From: Alviniconcha marisindica | Lineage: Eukaryota > Mollusca > Gastropoda > Provannidae | Assembly (NCBI GenBank): GCA_018857735.1 | Contig: JABMCL010000480.1 | Location: 614,501-678,500 of the forward strand | Direction: 5' to 3' | DNA: 64,000 bases | In this document: piece after piece, positions 36,483-50,500 of the stretch | Layout: the number at the start of each line of letters is the position of its first letter | Position numbering within the stretch: the first letter of the stretch is position 1 | The notes under the pieces: generated by a model | What the model was told of the DNA's origin: nothing | The model's input: the letters and a program-made list of their open reading frames with translations, nothing else | Database searches by the model: none | Program-made: the position numbers and the translations under genes

Positions 36483-37440
36483 AAACATAACCAAGTATAG
36501 TTTTAAAAGAAGTGGCCATTTTAGCTGCATGTAGTCCTAAATGAACAGTATTATTTTACTGGTCGAAAGTGCTTGTGTGTTTCCCAGTTTTTGTCGTATG
36601 GTGAGTACATTTTCCTGGATCTGTTCCAGTCTGTCAACCTCTCCAGCAGTGATTTGCTTGTTCCTCAGTATTAATTTAGCATAAAAGAGGTGCCTACTGC
36701 TCTTATTTATCTGGTTGCACAACATGCAAAAGTGACTATCTGGATGACCCATCATTACAGAAGACTCTGGTTCAATGAAACCTATGTGCTTGGAAAAAGT
36801 GCTGAAATCCATTTACTAATTGTTAAATTTCAGTAGCTGAGGACCTTATAAAAGAAAACGAAGGCCCCTGCAATTGGAGGGGGGGTTATACACCCAGTCA
36901 ACCATGATGGTTAAGTAAAGTACTTCTTTATTTCAAAAGAATGAGGATATACCTCAGGTGGAGTTATGTACCTTGTATTTACATACACGTCAGGTGAGAG
37001 TTACATAGGTGACTCGGGTCTTTGTTGTACTTATATTTTGAGCACTAATTAACTCCCTTGTGTGTTGACTTCTTTATTCCACTCAAAGGAAAACATGGGT
37101 ATCGCACATGAATAACAAACAAAATCTACATGTAATGGATTCACGGGTTAAGGGTGCACAATAAAACTATTAAAACCACAAGCATTCTTTAGATAGAAAT
37201 TAGAATATTACCTATGGAAGTGTATTGTAAAATAAACAGTATCGCACACATATAATCCATTAATGGGCACAAATATAATTGACCATCCTACCCCTTCAAA
37301 TCCACACCTACAACCCCTCAATACACACCACACCCCGACACGAGAAGGCGGCCAAATTAGCCTAAAACTACTATAAGATTGTACATGCTGTAACGAGCCA
37401 AGAGGTCAAAAATTGAAAGATTAAAATGCATCCTTGGAAA
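36483..37440. other. non-coding stretch after the snoRNA-like cluster
   Basis: No gene seen. Segments near 36067-36130 and 36820-36885 are weakly alike (AAATTTCAGTAG, ACCTT-TAAAAG, CCTGCAATT-G-GGGGGT), suggesting that the cluster spread by local duplication of a larger unit. Confidence 0.45.
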
Positions 37441-37446
37441 ACAACG

Positions 37447-37738
37447 TGCACACTTCTGGGGTAATCCCCTTTATCAAGCTACACAACAATAGTTAAATGG
37501 TAAAAAAAATAGATGTAAAACTAGGCACTTCCCTGCTTTTTGTTGAGCAATGCTTTTGTGTCCAGTGTGTGGAAGAATGTACACTTAAAGCTTTAAAGAA
37601 GATTCTTCCAAGTGCTGGACACAAAAACAACAGCTCAATCAAAAGCAGATAAGTGTCTAGTTCTACATTTCACGTTTCACCATTTAAGTGTTTTGTGGCT
37701 TGATAAAAGGGGATTACCCCCATAATTTGCATGTGTTA
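37447..37738. mobile_element. foldback (long inverted repeat) element
   Basis: The left arm begins CTTCTGGGGTAATCCCCTTT + ATCAAGC and the right arm ends GCTTGATAAAAGGGGATTAC + CCCC. Between them TTGTGTCCAG...pairs with CTGGACACAAAAACAACAGCTC, and the centre GGAAGAAT...TTAAAGCTTTAA...ATTCTTCC is palindromic. No transposase ORF. A non-autonomous foldback or MITE-like element is likely; one arm's sequence also occurs in ERCC6 intron 14. Confidence 0.75.
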
Positions 37739-38097
37739 TAAGTAACCAAAACTTGCATCTGTGCCTTAGTTCTCCAAAATTAGACTAATGTATTGGAATC
37801 TACTCCCTGGCTTCTTTTTGTCTATCTTGGTGGCAACTGCAAAACTTAAATGAAAACATTGTGTATTTCTTCTGTGACCTGCAAGCAAAAGTGTTCAGCT
37901 GTCTGAGGTGTCAAACTTGGGATGCATTAGTGAACAGGTTTAATTAATGACCACACCATCACAACTTGAAAAAAAATCTGAAGAAAGAATGCAGAACACA
38001 TGAAAAGTCATGTCCTTGGTGTATCGAGTATCCACAAACCCTGCCCTTTTCTGATTATACAAATGTTCCTAAAACTTTAATGGCAAAAATGTTAAGT

Positions 38098-38150
38098 AAA
38101 CATGGTGCTTAACGTCCACAGAAACCACAAAGCTTATTAGGGATGAGGCA
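38098..38150 (+). repeat. dispersed repeat family, copy 3
   Basis: GGTGCTTAACGTCCACAGAAACCAC + AAAGCTTATTAGGGATG-like, a short diverged copy in the region downstream of the desaturase. Confidence 0.5.
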
Positions 38151-38684
38151 AAAAAAAAATGTATTCCATGATCTATTTATAGTAATAACTGGAATGCAGT
38201 GAAAGGAGGTAAAACAGAACTGTAACGAGCCTGAATGTAACTCGTGGAATCTTTTTTTGCACCTAAGAGGAATTTCTCATTGGAAACTTGCTGTTTCCAG
38301 GAAAGACTGTTTCCAGGAAAGGCTGTGGGTCTTTTCCTGCAATCTTTCAGAAATTACACTGGCATGGCATGGCATCTAAAAGTGCAAATGCCGTTCACTG
38401 CATAATTACAAAAAACTTTCAAGCAGGCAATGTAATTTCAGACCAGGATAAAAAACAATCAAATAATACATCTGCAACAAATTTGATGAATAAAAACAAT
38501 TTTGCAACTCGCGCAACAAGTAAAAATGCAACACTTTACAAGTATAAAAACAAACCTTGTGTCCACTCTCAATAGAATATTTCACAAAATTGTCCACTGA
38601 ACCCTTTTTTCATATGTATTTGCACCTTGAAACTTCATCCTGTCTCAGTCTGCATGATTTATGTCAATTATAAAGATATCAAAA

Positions 38685-39425
38685 CATACTGTTCACTAGG
38701 TCTGAAAAAATGTCTGCTTCACAATGTTGCTGGCTGGACTCTCACCTCGATCACATGCTAGATGTGAATCAGTGGAAACATACAGCTCCTGCCACAAACA
38801 TGCAGGTCGAGCCACATGAGTGTGGGTCAGTGTCATGACAGTATGGCACAATACATTTTTTTGGTAGCTTTTGGGTGTACAGTGTCCAAAAATCATGACA
38901 GTATGGCACAATAATTTATTTTTTTAGCTTTTGGGTGTCTGGCACTGTACAGTGTCCAAAAATCGTCAAAACATACTGTTCGTCGGTCTGAAAAAATGTC
39001 CACTTTAGAATGTAATTGCTGGCTAGACTTTCACCTGTGCTAGATGCAAATCAGTGGAAACACAGCTCATGCTGCAAACATCCAAGTCAAGCAACATGAG
39101 AGGCTCAGCTGGTTAATGTCTTGATATTGCACCATTGAAACTTCTTCCTGTTGGCGTGTGCTCAGTCCATGATTTACGTCAACTACAAGGATTAATGTCA
39201 ACTATAAAATCCCAAACCAGAAGAATCTGAACACCACTTGGTGGAGAATTTGGGAATTATTAAACTTTGGTCTCATGAAAAAATACAGTCACATCAAAAC
39301 ATACAGTTCATCTGTTCACCGGGTCTGAAAAAATGTCCACTTCACAATGTCCCTGCTGGCTGGACTTTCACCTTAGTCACATGAGTATGGCTCAGTTGGT
39401 CAGAATATGGCACATCAAAAACATT
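38685..39425. repeat. three-copy direct repeat, period about 280-330 bp, downstream of the desaturase
   Basis: TCAAAACATACTGTTC, TCTGAAAAAATGTC, GCTGGCTGGAC and CATGAG-GGCTCAG recur at about 38685, 38966 and 39294. A sub-repeat CAGTATGGCACAAT...TGTACAGTGTCCAAAAATC lies between units. It may be in the 3' UTR of the desaturase mRNA (minus strand). Confidence 0.75.
38915..38920 (-). terminator. possible desaturase polyadenylation signal
   Basis: TTTATT on the plus strand is AATAAA on the coding strand, about 565 bp after the stop. It sits inside the three-copy repeat. Other hexamers further away are possible. Confidence 0.25.
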
Positions 39426-39484
39426 TTTTGGTCTGGCACTGTACAGAATCCAAAAAAGATCCATTTTATATGTTCCAATCCGTT

Positions 39485-42400
39485 CTACATGTGGTAGGCT
39501 TCGTACCACAGCTCTCCCGATTTTTTCAAAGATCTGAAACAAAAACCAAAGCCACAATGTTAACATCTGGGCCAATAATAAAAAATGTTGCATTTCAGTT
39601 ACACCCCTGAGTGCATAAACATGCATTATTTATGTGTAACAAGGTGGACACGCTGAAAAATAGATCTATTTTTTCCCCTTTTAGTTTTACTTGGACATAC
39701 ATGCATCCCACAATTTCCCCACCTTCCATTCTGTTGTGAAAATTTGTCATGTAAAACTCACCCTACAATGTCGCTGAATGCAGTGAAGAGAGGTTTGCTC
39801 TGGTAGTCTAGTCCATGCTTCTTGCATAGAGATCTGGTCAGTGGTGCCACCTTGGCCAAGTTGTGACGTGGCATTGTAGGGAACAAACTGCACACATAAT
39901 CATCAGGTGCTGATTTAGATATTCATGGTCCACTGTAGAAGTATGAGGTCCTCCCCCCCACCCCCCCCCCCCCCCCCCCCACACACAAAATACTGGAATA
40001 GTAATAAAAACAAGTTCAAGTGGTCACCAAAGGAGAGGAAAAAATTCAACTGTAGCTGCAAAATGATCCATGCACAGTGATAAAGATTATTAATGGATTA
40101 CCTCCCCTGTCATAACAAGTATGCAGTTGCATAATTACTAAGCCCACCTTTGTATATTTCCTGCCTTGTCCCACGCCCACTTGTCTTTACCAGTGCAGTG
40201 TGCTAAATGAGTTCATTCTTTTCTCATATGACTGACCTAAAGCAAAATTCCTAAGTAAAGCTGAACCCAACTTCCCCTCATATACTCAACATTACTAGTA
40301 TACTAAGGATACACCATTATGCACTCCAGTTACTCTCCCTCAGTACAGCATTCACTCTGTTTGCTCATGTCGAAATTGCAAGTGGTCTTGCTAATTACCT
40401 TCCCGAGATAAGGGCATTCACACAGTGAGCTTGCCCAAGCAAAATTTAATGGACAAACACTGCAGCATGATATGCAACACTGCACACTATCATACACTAT
40501 GTTAGATGATAGAACTGGGTAGCTCTGCTTGTACAATTGCTGAAGCCTTCCCTGGGTGACGAGAGGACCTGCACTTACATAATGATATATCCACAGTAAG
40601 TATGAGCTATTTGCTAACCACAAATGTTGGTACATGATATAAAGAGCAAATACTCAAAGGACTTGCGTTCAAAATGTACAAGATTATCAAAACTATCTTC
40701 TGACCTTGAATACGGGTGTCACTGAAAGCGAAACACAAGTCCATAAATGCATCAGTTATCTCCTTTAATTGCATGATCATGTTCATGCATACAGTCGCCA
40801 TGGAAGATTCTGAGCTTGATTAGTACAGTGCAGCCACTGAAATCAGGCGAAGATCACCAGAATTGTTACGAAACACAGGTGTAAAACAGGATAGCATCAT
40901 TTAAGGCTGGCAAAATCTCATGTCCTTGGCCTCCAAGAACTGTCATTAGCATTTTTGACACAGACACCGAGACAGTCTCATGAACATTTATCTTGCCCTA
41001 GACACATGATTCTCCATGTGATTTAAAAATGTCTCAGGTACACAATCAAATGTGCAGCTAGTTTACCCGATGCCTTCACTCACAACACATATCCTATCTC
41101 AAGTGCTCATGTGAGCCTGACTGTAACTGTTCAATCTACTCACTGGTGTTCAATCTGGAAGTTGAGGTGGCCAGAGAACCAGTCGTTGAAGAAGGACTGG
41201 TCGACGTTGCATGTGGCTTTCAGCTGTGCAGTGACCCAGTCCTCGTCCTGGTCACGACTGATGTCCATGGGGATGTGGTTCATCTGAGTTGTCCACACAA
41301 ACCAGTGGCTCTCCAGAAACCTAAAAAAATAAATATATAAAAAATGCAGTAACAACAAAATCCCACGGAAAAGTAACACACCTTCACACACAAACCTTTC
41401 CCAGAACCCAGAGAATCTCAATAAACCTAAACAATGCAAAAGAACTCTTCAGTCTGGACTATCAGGCCATACTTGATAATAAACCTGAACAAATGGCAAC
41501 ACAACTCTAGTTCAGATCATGAAGGGGCCATGCTTAGTAAACTGATCAATGCAACAGCACTCATCAGTTCGGGTCACAGTCCTGGCCATAGGTGCATATC
41601 CATGGGGGTGTTACTCATCCATGCTGTCAGCCACCCACTGATCATTATCTTCATGGAGGTGTTGCCCATCGCATCTATGCTTTTGGCCTAATGCTGATCA
41701 TTGCATTTTTTACGCAATAATAATCATGCAGTGGAACCCCTTGTTTATGAGCACACCCTAAAAACAAACAGAAGTGGTCTTAAAAATAGGGATGGGCCTT
41801 GGTGAACAGCTGATTTACGTGGGAATGAGAGGAAAGTTATGGGAAAAGAGGGGCTCTTTCATCAGGGGTTTCACTGTTATGCAAATTAAGATCTTCCACA
41901 GAAAGTGGGAATGCAGAGTAATTAGCAACACACACACAAAAATCAAAATCAAAATGTTCAGTAACTTTCTCATGCCAGCTATTTCACAGCAAAGTTCCAC
42001 CATGACAGTCCCTATGGGGGGAGGGTGGGGGGGAGCCCTACCACCATGAACTAAAGCTACAGAATATTCTTGCCATCAAGCAGAACAAGAAAGTGTAAAG
42101 GGGGCCATTAAAAAAACCATGTTAACACGGTTACTATCAGTGCACTGTACTGTACAAGAAGCACACTGCTGCACCATCCAGTTATCAGCACTGTTCTGGC
42201 TCCTAACCTTAGATAACCTCACAAAACCTGAACCGGGACTAATCTGTTATCAGTGCTGTCAGATTCCATCACGCTGGCAGGCCTCACCAAGAGCACATCC
42301 ACGCTGAGAGCACGTTCACACTGTATTATACATACTCTTGCCCAGTAACCCACACCTGCTCTATAAGCCTCGCTAGTTTTCTCAAAGCAATTTCACCTGT

Positions 42401-45400
42401 CCAATCACTGTTATCAAGAGAGCTGAATGACATCAGCAATCAGACAAGCTACAAAAAAAAAAGTGATAAGCAATTGGGTACGTGATGGGTCTCCACTCAC
42501 CGTATCCACAGGAAAAAAACAAGAGTGCCGCCAATGCCCAGGAACTGATGGAACATGAAGCAGTAGCGGACAAAAAATGTGAACATCCAGAACAGTTCCT
42601 GAAAATGACAAATAACAAAGTCATGAGTATAACCTATACTGAGCTGTCCTTAGGGATCAAACAAAAAAGTGATCTTTACAATTAACATCAGGGCGTTTTC
42701 TTATTCTGTTGTCCGAAACAACCTTATTTAACTTTAGAATCCAAGGGGCATACTGTACAAAAACACATCTCATCACTTACGTGCCAATGTTTCCTCGTGA
42801 TTAGGAAATATGGAATCTCAAAGTTGAAGTACAAAGGCAACAGCAGTGGTGGCATGACTGAAAAGGAAGAAAAAAAAGAAAAAAAAAATTCAGTGCTGCA
42901 ACTGGTCTCTCAGACATCAGCTGGATTCACAAAGAAGCCCCCACATTTTGTTGTTGACATTAATAATTAAAATTTTAAATTAAAACAAATGTGATGCATA
43001 AAAACAAGCACTGAACACAGAAACAGTATCTAACAGAGATGTGTGTGAGCACGTTTACACACATTCACAAAGAGGAACGACTGAATGTTGGGCGTAACAT
43101 CAACAGAGACCACATACAGTCTATTAAGGATGGACATTCGCAAGCACATCTGCACACACAGTATCAGCTGAATGTTTTCTTCATTGTAGTATATCACTCT
43201 AATGATGACAGTTGTAATGGTGCAGCTGTTGATGGTGATAAGTTTGTCATTTTCAATACTCTTGGTTTTCATTTTATGGTTCTCATCACACCTCAACAAG
43301 GTTTTTACCACTTGCTGTTATTAAATGTTGGGGTTGTTTATGAATGCCAATTTGTTCTTGGCTGTAGTGTATGTGTATGTGCATGTGTGTTCATACATTT
43401 GGGATGTGACTTCAAGTATCTGTATGTAAATGTGTTCTTGTATATAATATGTACATGTTCTTGAGCATGTCTGAATCAATGAAAATTGGACAAATAACCT
43501 CGAATCTGAAACTGCTTTAGTCAGAAATAGTTCAGTGCATGAAAATTAAAAGTAGGCCTACACTGCATTAAATCCAACCGTCTGGCAGCATGCTTGAAAA
43601 CAACAATTGCATGTTAAAGGTCAACCATAAACAATTTTGTTCACACGTCAAATTTGTGGCTCCAGCTGTTTCACTACAGCTTGTTTCTAAAACACAAGTT
43701 AGCATCTGTTGATAGAATGCTTTGTGTTTCACCCAGCACATATAGTTTATGAACCCCTGTCCTCTTGCTGAAGAAACTTCAGCAACTGTCTTTTGCTGTG
43801 CAATGCTTTCTGTTGTTTTAGTTTTTTGCTGGAAAAATCTGATGTCTGTCTCTCATTTGAACATGCAGATATGCAGTTGTATGCTAATCTATTTAATGTC
43901 TTCTAACTTGTAACTGCTCTTTATCTAATCCACACACACACACACACAGAGAGTTGCAATTAGTTGGAAGACTAATGTGTGTAGCAGAAAACAAAAACAA
44001 AAACAAATAATTACAATTTTCTCTCATAAAGAACTTGTCAAATTTTACAAGATGCACGCAAATAGAACATCAGTAACTTACTGAAAAAGAAGTACTCATG
44101 TTGGAAGTTAAATTTCAATCCAAAGAACCCTTTTTTCTTTCGCTGGCCCCACTGCAACACAAAAGGGAAAAAATCAGATCCTCTACAAATTTCATACCAC
44201 AAAAACAGTAATAACACCTATTGGGAAATCAGACAAAACATTAAGCATAGAAAATGCATAAAGGTTAGCACACCAATGAAACTTAAACAGTACGTCCAAA
44301 GCACACATACACTAAAACTAAACTAAAAACTAAAAAAATGTATGTCCCTATATCAACACACTCAAAACAACAGAAAATGTACCACAATTTTTTTTTTTAA
44401 ACCAACAACAACAAAAAATCAACCAAACCTGTGCCTGCAGTCACTTGGCTGAGTTAGGAAACAAACATATTCTTTGACTGTCAAACATCCCCGTTGCAGT
44501 TTGCCTTTAAAAGCCTCCAGCCCCTCACTGACAGCACATAGTTCAGGAGCTGTGTGGGAGTTGAGGTGGCCGTCCTGGGCTGTCCGTCCTAACGAGCCTT
44601 CTGGCTTCCGTGGACGTAAAGATTTATTGAACCATGCTTCGGCATTGGTCATAGCTTGTCCCTAATATGTCAGCCGACATCTGAGGACATTAAGCATCAC
44701 TTCATCACTGACAGCAGCACACTCTGAGCATCACTTTCTGTCACCTTCCTCCAAACTCTACCAGAAATGGTTATGCCACTGAAAGGGCACTCTTTTATCT
44801 CTGCACAGCTGTCCACCGATGCTCTGAAAAATTTGGGTATTAATAAGACCCCGAAAGCAACAGAGCATCCAAGCACAGATGTAAACACGAGGCACCAGGG
44901 TAGAAAAAGAGTTCTGTCTTGATTCAAATGTTTCTGGGTTTATTTGTGCTGGCATAAACAACATGGGTGGTTGCAGAAGAAACACCTGAAATAATTTGAG
45001 TTGACTGTTACAAATGCACTGCCATTTGAGCACCAATAATAATAATAATGTACATTTATCATGTGTTCATCAACACCCTGAGCACTCACATGATACATAT
45101 TAACCTGAATATGATATTCTATACACATGTAGAGCATAGTCCTACCAAAACAATTTACATAAAGCACACACACACACACACACACTGACTGTAGCAGAAA
45201 CTGGGTACTGATATTAGTTAGGATGGAAATATTGTGAGAAGAGGAAGGTTTTCAATGATAAACTGTCTGTTAGCTGACAGTTTTTCGAGACCTATGGTAT
45301 AATTACAGCAGTGGCTGGAGGAAGGATGTTGTAAACCAATGCTTGGAGTCTGGGTTAGCAGCTTACCTCCACGGGCTGCACGCTGCCCAGAACAAACAGC

Positions 45401-47224
45401 TTGTCCATGCGGATGTCGGGATCCATGGCCATCCGGTTGGGCTTGGCGTGATGCAGGTAGTGGCGATAATTCCACCATGAGGAGGATGCACCCTGGCAAC
45501 ACAAAGAACTCTGCATTTTATATGTCATTGACAGCATGAACCTAATTTGGGGAGTGTTTTTTTTTATGCCAGTGTGAAAGCTGTTTATTTTTATAATGAA
45601 TTCTGTACTCCAAAACTGCCGTATGTCTGTATATGGCCTTGGCATTTAAAACTGAAAGTAATTTCTGAGCTTTGCATCTTATAGTAAACTATAAACTACA
45701 TCATATTTTGCAAATGCACTGCAAGTGACACTTTATGATGCAATACATGCTGTAATTTTCATCAAAACACTATTCCCACCACTGATACTATGCTTTTGAT
45801 CTCAATTCATCTTCACCGGTCTCAGAAAATTGCAACTTTCACCCACATTTATGTTGCAGTGCTATGCTGCTGTCTTACATGGTACAAGTGCCTATGGGAA
45901 CTGTAGAAAACTTCCTCTTTAAGAAACAGTTCCCTGTAAGAGTGATTTTCCTCCGTCACACTGACCTGAGTGTTAGACATGAGGTTCTTGTTTTTCTGAG
46001 TGACTGCGATCGCAATTTAAATTAGTTTACTCCCCACCTTCTTAGGAACATTTCCTTGATTCATACAGGCACAGTTTCCTACCCCTGTTTTGACCAGGTT
46101 ACAGAAGCACGATGGTATTTTGGCATTGTAAACCACGGTGTGGTTTGCCCTGTAGGTGCTGACAGGCAGCATGTGACCCATCAGCCATGTGACACTAGTA
46201 AGAAACATTAAATTGGACCTCCCAATCCAATTAAAAGAGCAATAAACAAATGGACAAAAAACATCCCCTACTATGGGGGCAAACCAACTCTATAAAAATG
46301 TAAACATTTTTAAACAACAACCCCAAAACAAAACAAAACACACAAACAAACAAACATAAAAGAAGTGCAAATGGCTATCCTCTACAGACCTTGAGGAAAT
46401 TGATGATGAATATATGGGTGATGTGGTTCCACCTGGAGGAGTTGAACACTGACAAATGTCCAAAGTCATGCTGGGCCCAGCCTGCCTGTGCCTGCAACAA
46501 CCATGCAACACAGTTCAACTGGAGGTTTAACCCCTTCACTGCCATGTTAATTGAAAATGACCAATAATATTGAGAAATTTCAAACCCTTACACCTTTTTT
46601 ATTCTTTTTCGCACTGGCATGTGAAAGGATTTTCATCAAAATGCACAGCACTGAAAGTAGACGTGTTATAGGACTGGAAAAGATACTATATGGAGGTGCA
46701 AATGCAACTTTTAGCCAGGATACTGTACTGGCATTTAATGTCACCACAAATGGAACTGTGGGTCTTTGCACCAAATATTGCCCAGAATCTGACACAGAAG
46801 TTATGCCCCAACTGACTGTATGTTGCTTTGGATGCATTCAAAAATGGGTCATTCTGGTGATGAACATGTAAAACTTGGCAGAAGTTATCAGAAGAACTGT
46901 AAAGGTCTCACTCAAAAAGTTAAATAACATCTGAGAAAATGCCCACATTGTCGTTTTGTCAAAAGAGAAAACATATCAATTAAATTTCCTTTAAATACAT
47001 CCTAAAATTACACAACTTTTCTTGCAATGACACACCCATATATATACTGATGATATAGTTTAACCATTGTATCAGCCACCCACTCAGTTCAGAGTTGGAG
47101 TCAAAGGATACAAATGTAATGATATGATAGTGTGTCTGTGGTAATGATAATGTACGTGTGAATGGTCAGTTGGATGTGAATGTGTTTGCATGCAACTAGA
47201 TGAGCGAACGATCAGTGGAATGAC

Positions 47225-47309
<85 letters not shown>

Positions 47310-47443
47310 TTGAACTCGAAAACTTTATTTTACAAGGACTGTAGTTTAGGTTCAGTCAAAAACCTGTCTAACAACTAGTCCTTGCTAAGCTACTGACGAA
47401 TAGATATCAAATTACAGGCATTATTTATATACATATAGGCATG

Positions 47444-47532
<89 letters not shown>

Positions 47533-50500
47533 CAAGAGAGAGAGAAGACAAGAGAGAGAGAAGACAAGAGAGAGAGATTGAGACTGGAATAAAGAGCTTT
47601 CGGCACTGAAGGCTGCTTTTGGCTTTGGCTTGACTGAATGAATGAAAAACACACCAACACCACTGCAACCAACACAACACGACCAACATTACACAAACCT
47701 GAGCAGTGAGCAGAAGAATGGAGGCAGCAAGCAAGGTGAGCCAGTTGACACCAAAGTTGTAGAGAAGAAGCCAGGCAGCCACCTCCAGGGCTATTACGTG
47801 CAGTAATATCAAAATGAAGAATGTTGGGCTGGCTTTGAAGAATCCCATCTCTTCTGCTTTGCTTCTCAGCTCTCGAAAATCTTTGATAAGCTCACTCTAA
47901 GGGACAAAACATGACATTAATAATAATAATAATAATAATGGAAATTTGTAAAGCGCCTACCCTGCAGCTCAAAGCGCTGAACAAGCATACACACATAATG
48001 TACATCGAGATGGAAAATGTTATCAAAAACAAAAAAACTAAACTAAATTCTATTCACCTTCAGGTCAGGAAGCTGAAAATAAACAACATGAGATACTGGC
48101 ATTCATGATGGAGATGCTAATGACAGGAACAGCACAAGATATGTAAACTTGTACAAGTGCCAATGACTTAATCTGATCACTCACCCAGTTCCTGTGCATA
48201 ACACTAAATAGCCCACAAAAAAATCTGCATTGACATTTACACCAACACATGGTCTCCATGTGGATCTCTCAGTCACTTCTTAGTTGTAGTTTTATCAACT
48301 TTCAACAGTGAAGACGCAGGCCATAGACATAAGTAAGAAAGCTATGCACCATGCAGTTCATTCCCACTGATCCAGCAGCAGAACCCCAAATCAGGGCATT
48401 TCTTTGTTAACCTTGGCAGTGGCCGTTTAGATACAAGCCATATTTAACAAGTAATGTCAATGATGACATCAATCAGCAGTTTAGAAGATCAATCAATGAA
48501 TCAATATTTTATTTTATGTACGTTTAGAAGATATATAGTCAAAACAGTTATATTTTGATTATAGTTACGAGCCCTCACTGTGACCTTGACCTTGAAGACA
48601 ACAAAGCTGTCTTTTCACATGACACTCTGGCTCATGATGATTCATCACCATACCAAGTTTGCTTACAAAAGGTTACACAGTTCAGAAGATACTGTTCGGA
48701 CAACAATACCTGAACATTTTAACCTTGAACTTGAAGCTGAACACAGCAATCCAATATTTTTCCTGGACACTTTGGCTGATAATGATCTACCATCATGCTA
48801 AGTTTGGTTGCAAAAGAATCATAGTTCAGATGATACAGCAAAAACAGTCATATTTTGATTTTATAAGCTCTCACTGTGACCTTGACATTAAGATAGTAAC
48901 CCAGTTTTTGTGCATGCCATTCCAGATCATGACGATGCACCACCATGACATGTTTCACCTATCTTTCAGATGAAGCACAGACACACACATGATGATTCTC
49001 TCCCCCCCCCCCCACCTCAAAACAACAACAACCACCTTTGTTCAGGGGATATAACAAGAAGAAATAGGGGCGAGGGAGAGATGGACAGAAAGAGAGGGGG
49101 AGGGAGAATGGGGAACGATGGCAGATGGAGAGAAGGAACGTCAAAAATGCAAACAAATTAACACTGGAAAAAGGCTCCGCAATCGTCACTATAAATGAGG
49201 GACAATGAAGTACAAGGGACAACCAACAAAGTACTAAAAATAAAATTAATTAAAAAACAAACAAAAAAACAACAACTAGCTGTCGATGTTTGAAAAAACC
49301 AAATGTGACTGACAACCCTTTTCAACACTTTGTGTCCCCCCCCCCCTCCCCCACCCCATTCCTGCCAATACCACTCTGTAAAATTAGTGTAACAAATAAA
49401 CATACATCAGTTGCTAACCATCATATCATTATCAGTTATGAAAATGACATGGCTGATCACCTCTCCCACCCACATCCACTGCACCAAAAAACTAAAAAGG
49501 AATTGCAAACAGGATATATTTAGCTAAATGTATGCATGCCAAACTGACTGCACAGCTGTAGAGATATAATATTATTTATTAATTTACATATTATATACAT
49601 ATATACCTCTTTTGCTTCTTCTTTTTTCAATACTCCAACCATCATTGGTTTCAAGTACTTGGCCACAGCATTATGATCATTGTGAAATGCCACCCAGGCA
49701 TCCTGAAAGACAATTATGAAAGCATCAAAAACTTACTACTTGCGAAAGGCAAGACATGCAAGACTGATTAAAAACACTTAATGAAGGGCAAGACTGAGTA
49801 AAAAGCAATGACTTAATGGTAACAGCTGACTTGCACATTCACTGATTCAAGGTGGACTTTCAGCACTATATGAAATACAATAGCACAAACAATGCACATT
49901 TGCAATGAAATACAAAATGCACACATAATTAAGATAATTAACTGTTTTTATTTTCTTACATTGGTTCCAAGGGTGTCAGCAGCCCCCCCCCCCCCCCCCC
50001 CCCCCCCCCTCCTTTTTGTTTTTGTTTTGGGGTTTTTGGTATCAACTTTTACTGAACTAGACCATAATAATGAATAGCTAACTACAAAGAGAAATATAAC
50101 TAAAATAAAACATAAAAGGCAGTTAATCAGTCAATCAATCATGGATCAGTAAACCACTCCACCAATCAATACCACTTATATAGTTATAGTGTAACACTGA
50201 CCAAATGATCAGAGCTGATCACTGGTGGTTACTGCAATAATCTAGGAGTTACAGCTACAAAGCTTCATCACTGCAAAGTGGGGTTTTTTCAAACCTGCAA
50301 ATTAGCATTTTTCTGTGACTTATTTTCAACTGCAAACCACCATGGATGCACTTTGAAGTGACTACTAGACCACAAAATGTACACTTTGCTGCTACAATGT
50401 TTTGCGGCAGCAGCTCTCAAATTTGGAAGTAACCACTAATGATCAGCGCCATGGCCTAAGACAAGGGCAAGCGTGCGGTCACGTCCCAGCTAGCGCCAGA

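Noticed and set aside
43039..43464. 141-codon open frame in desaturase intron 6
   Set aside because: Overlaps a dispersed repeat copy, opposite to the gene, without domain or codon pattern.
46551..46871. 106-codon open frame in desaturase intron 3
   Set aside because: Opposite strand to the gene, Ser/Cys-rich random-looking product, no homology I recognise.
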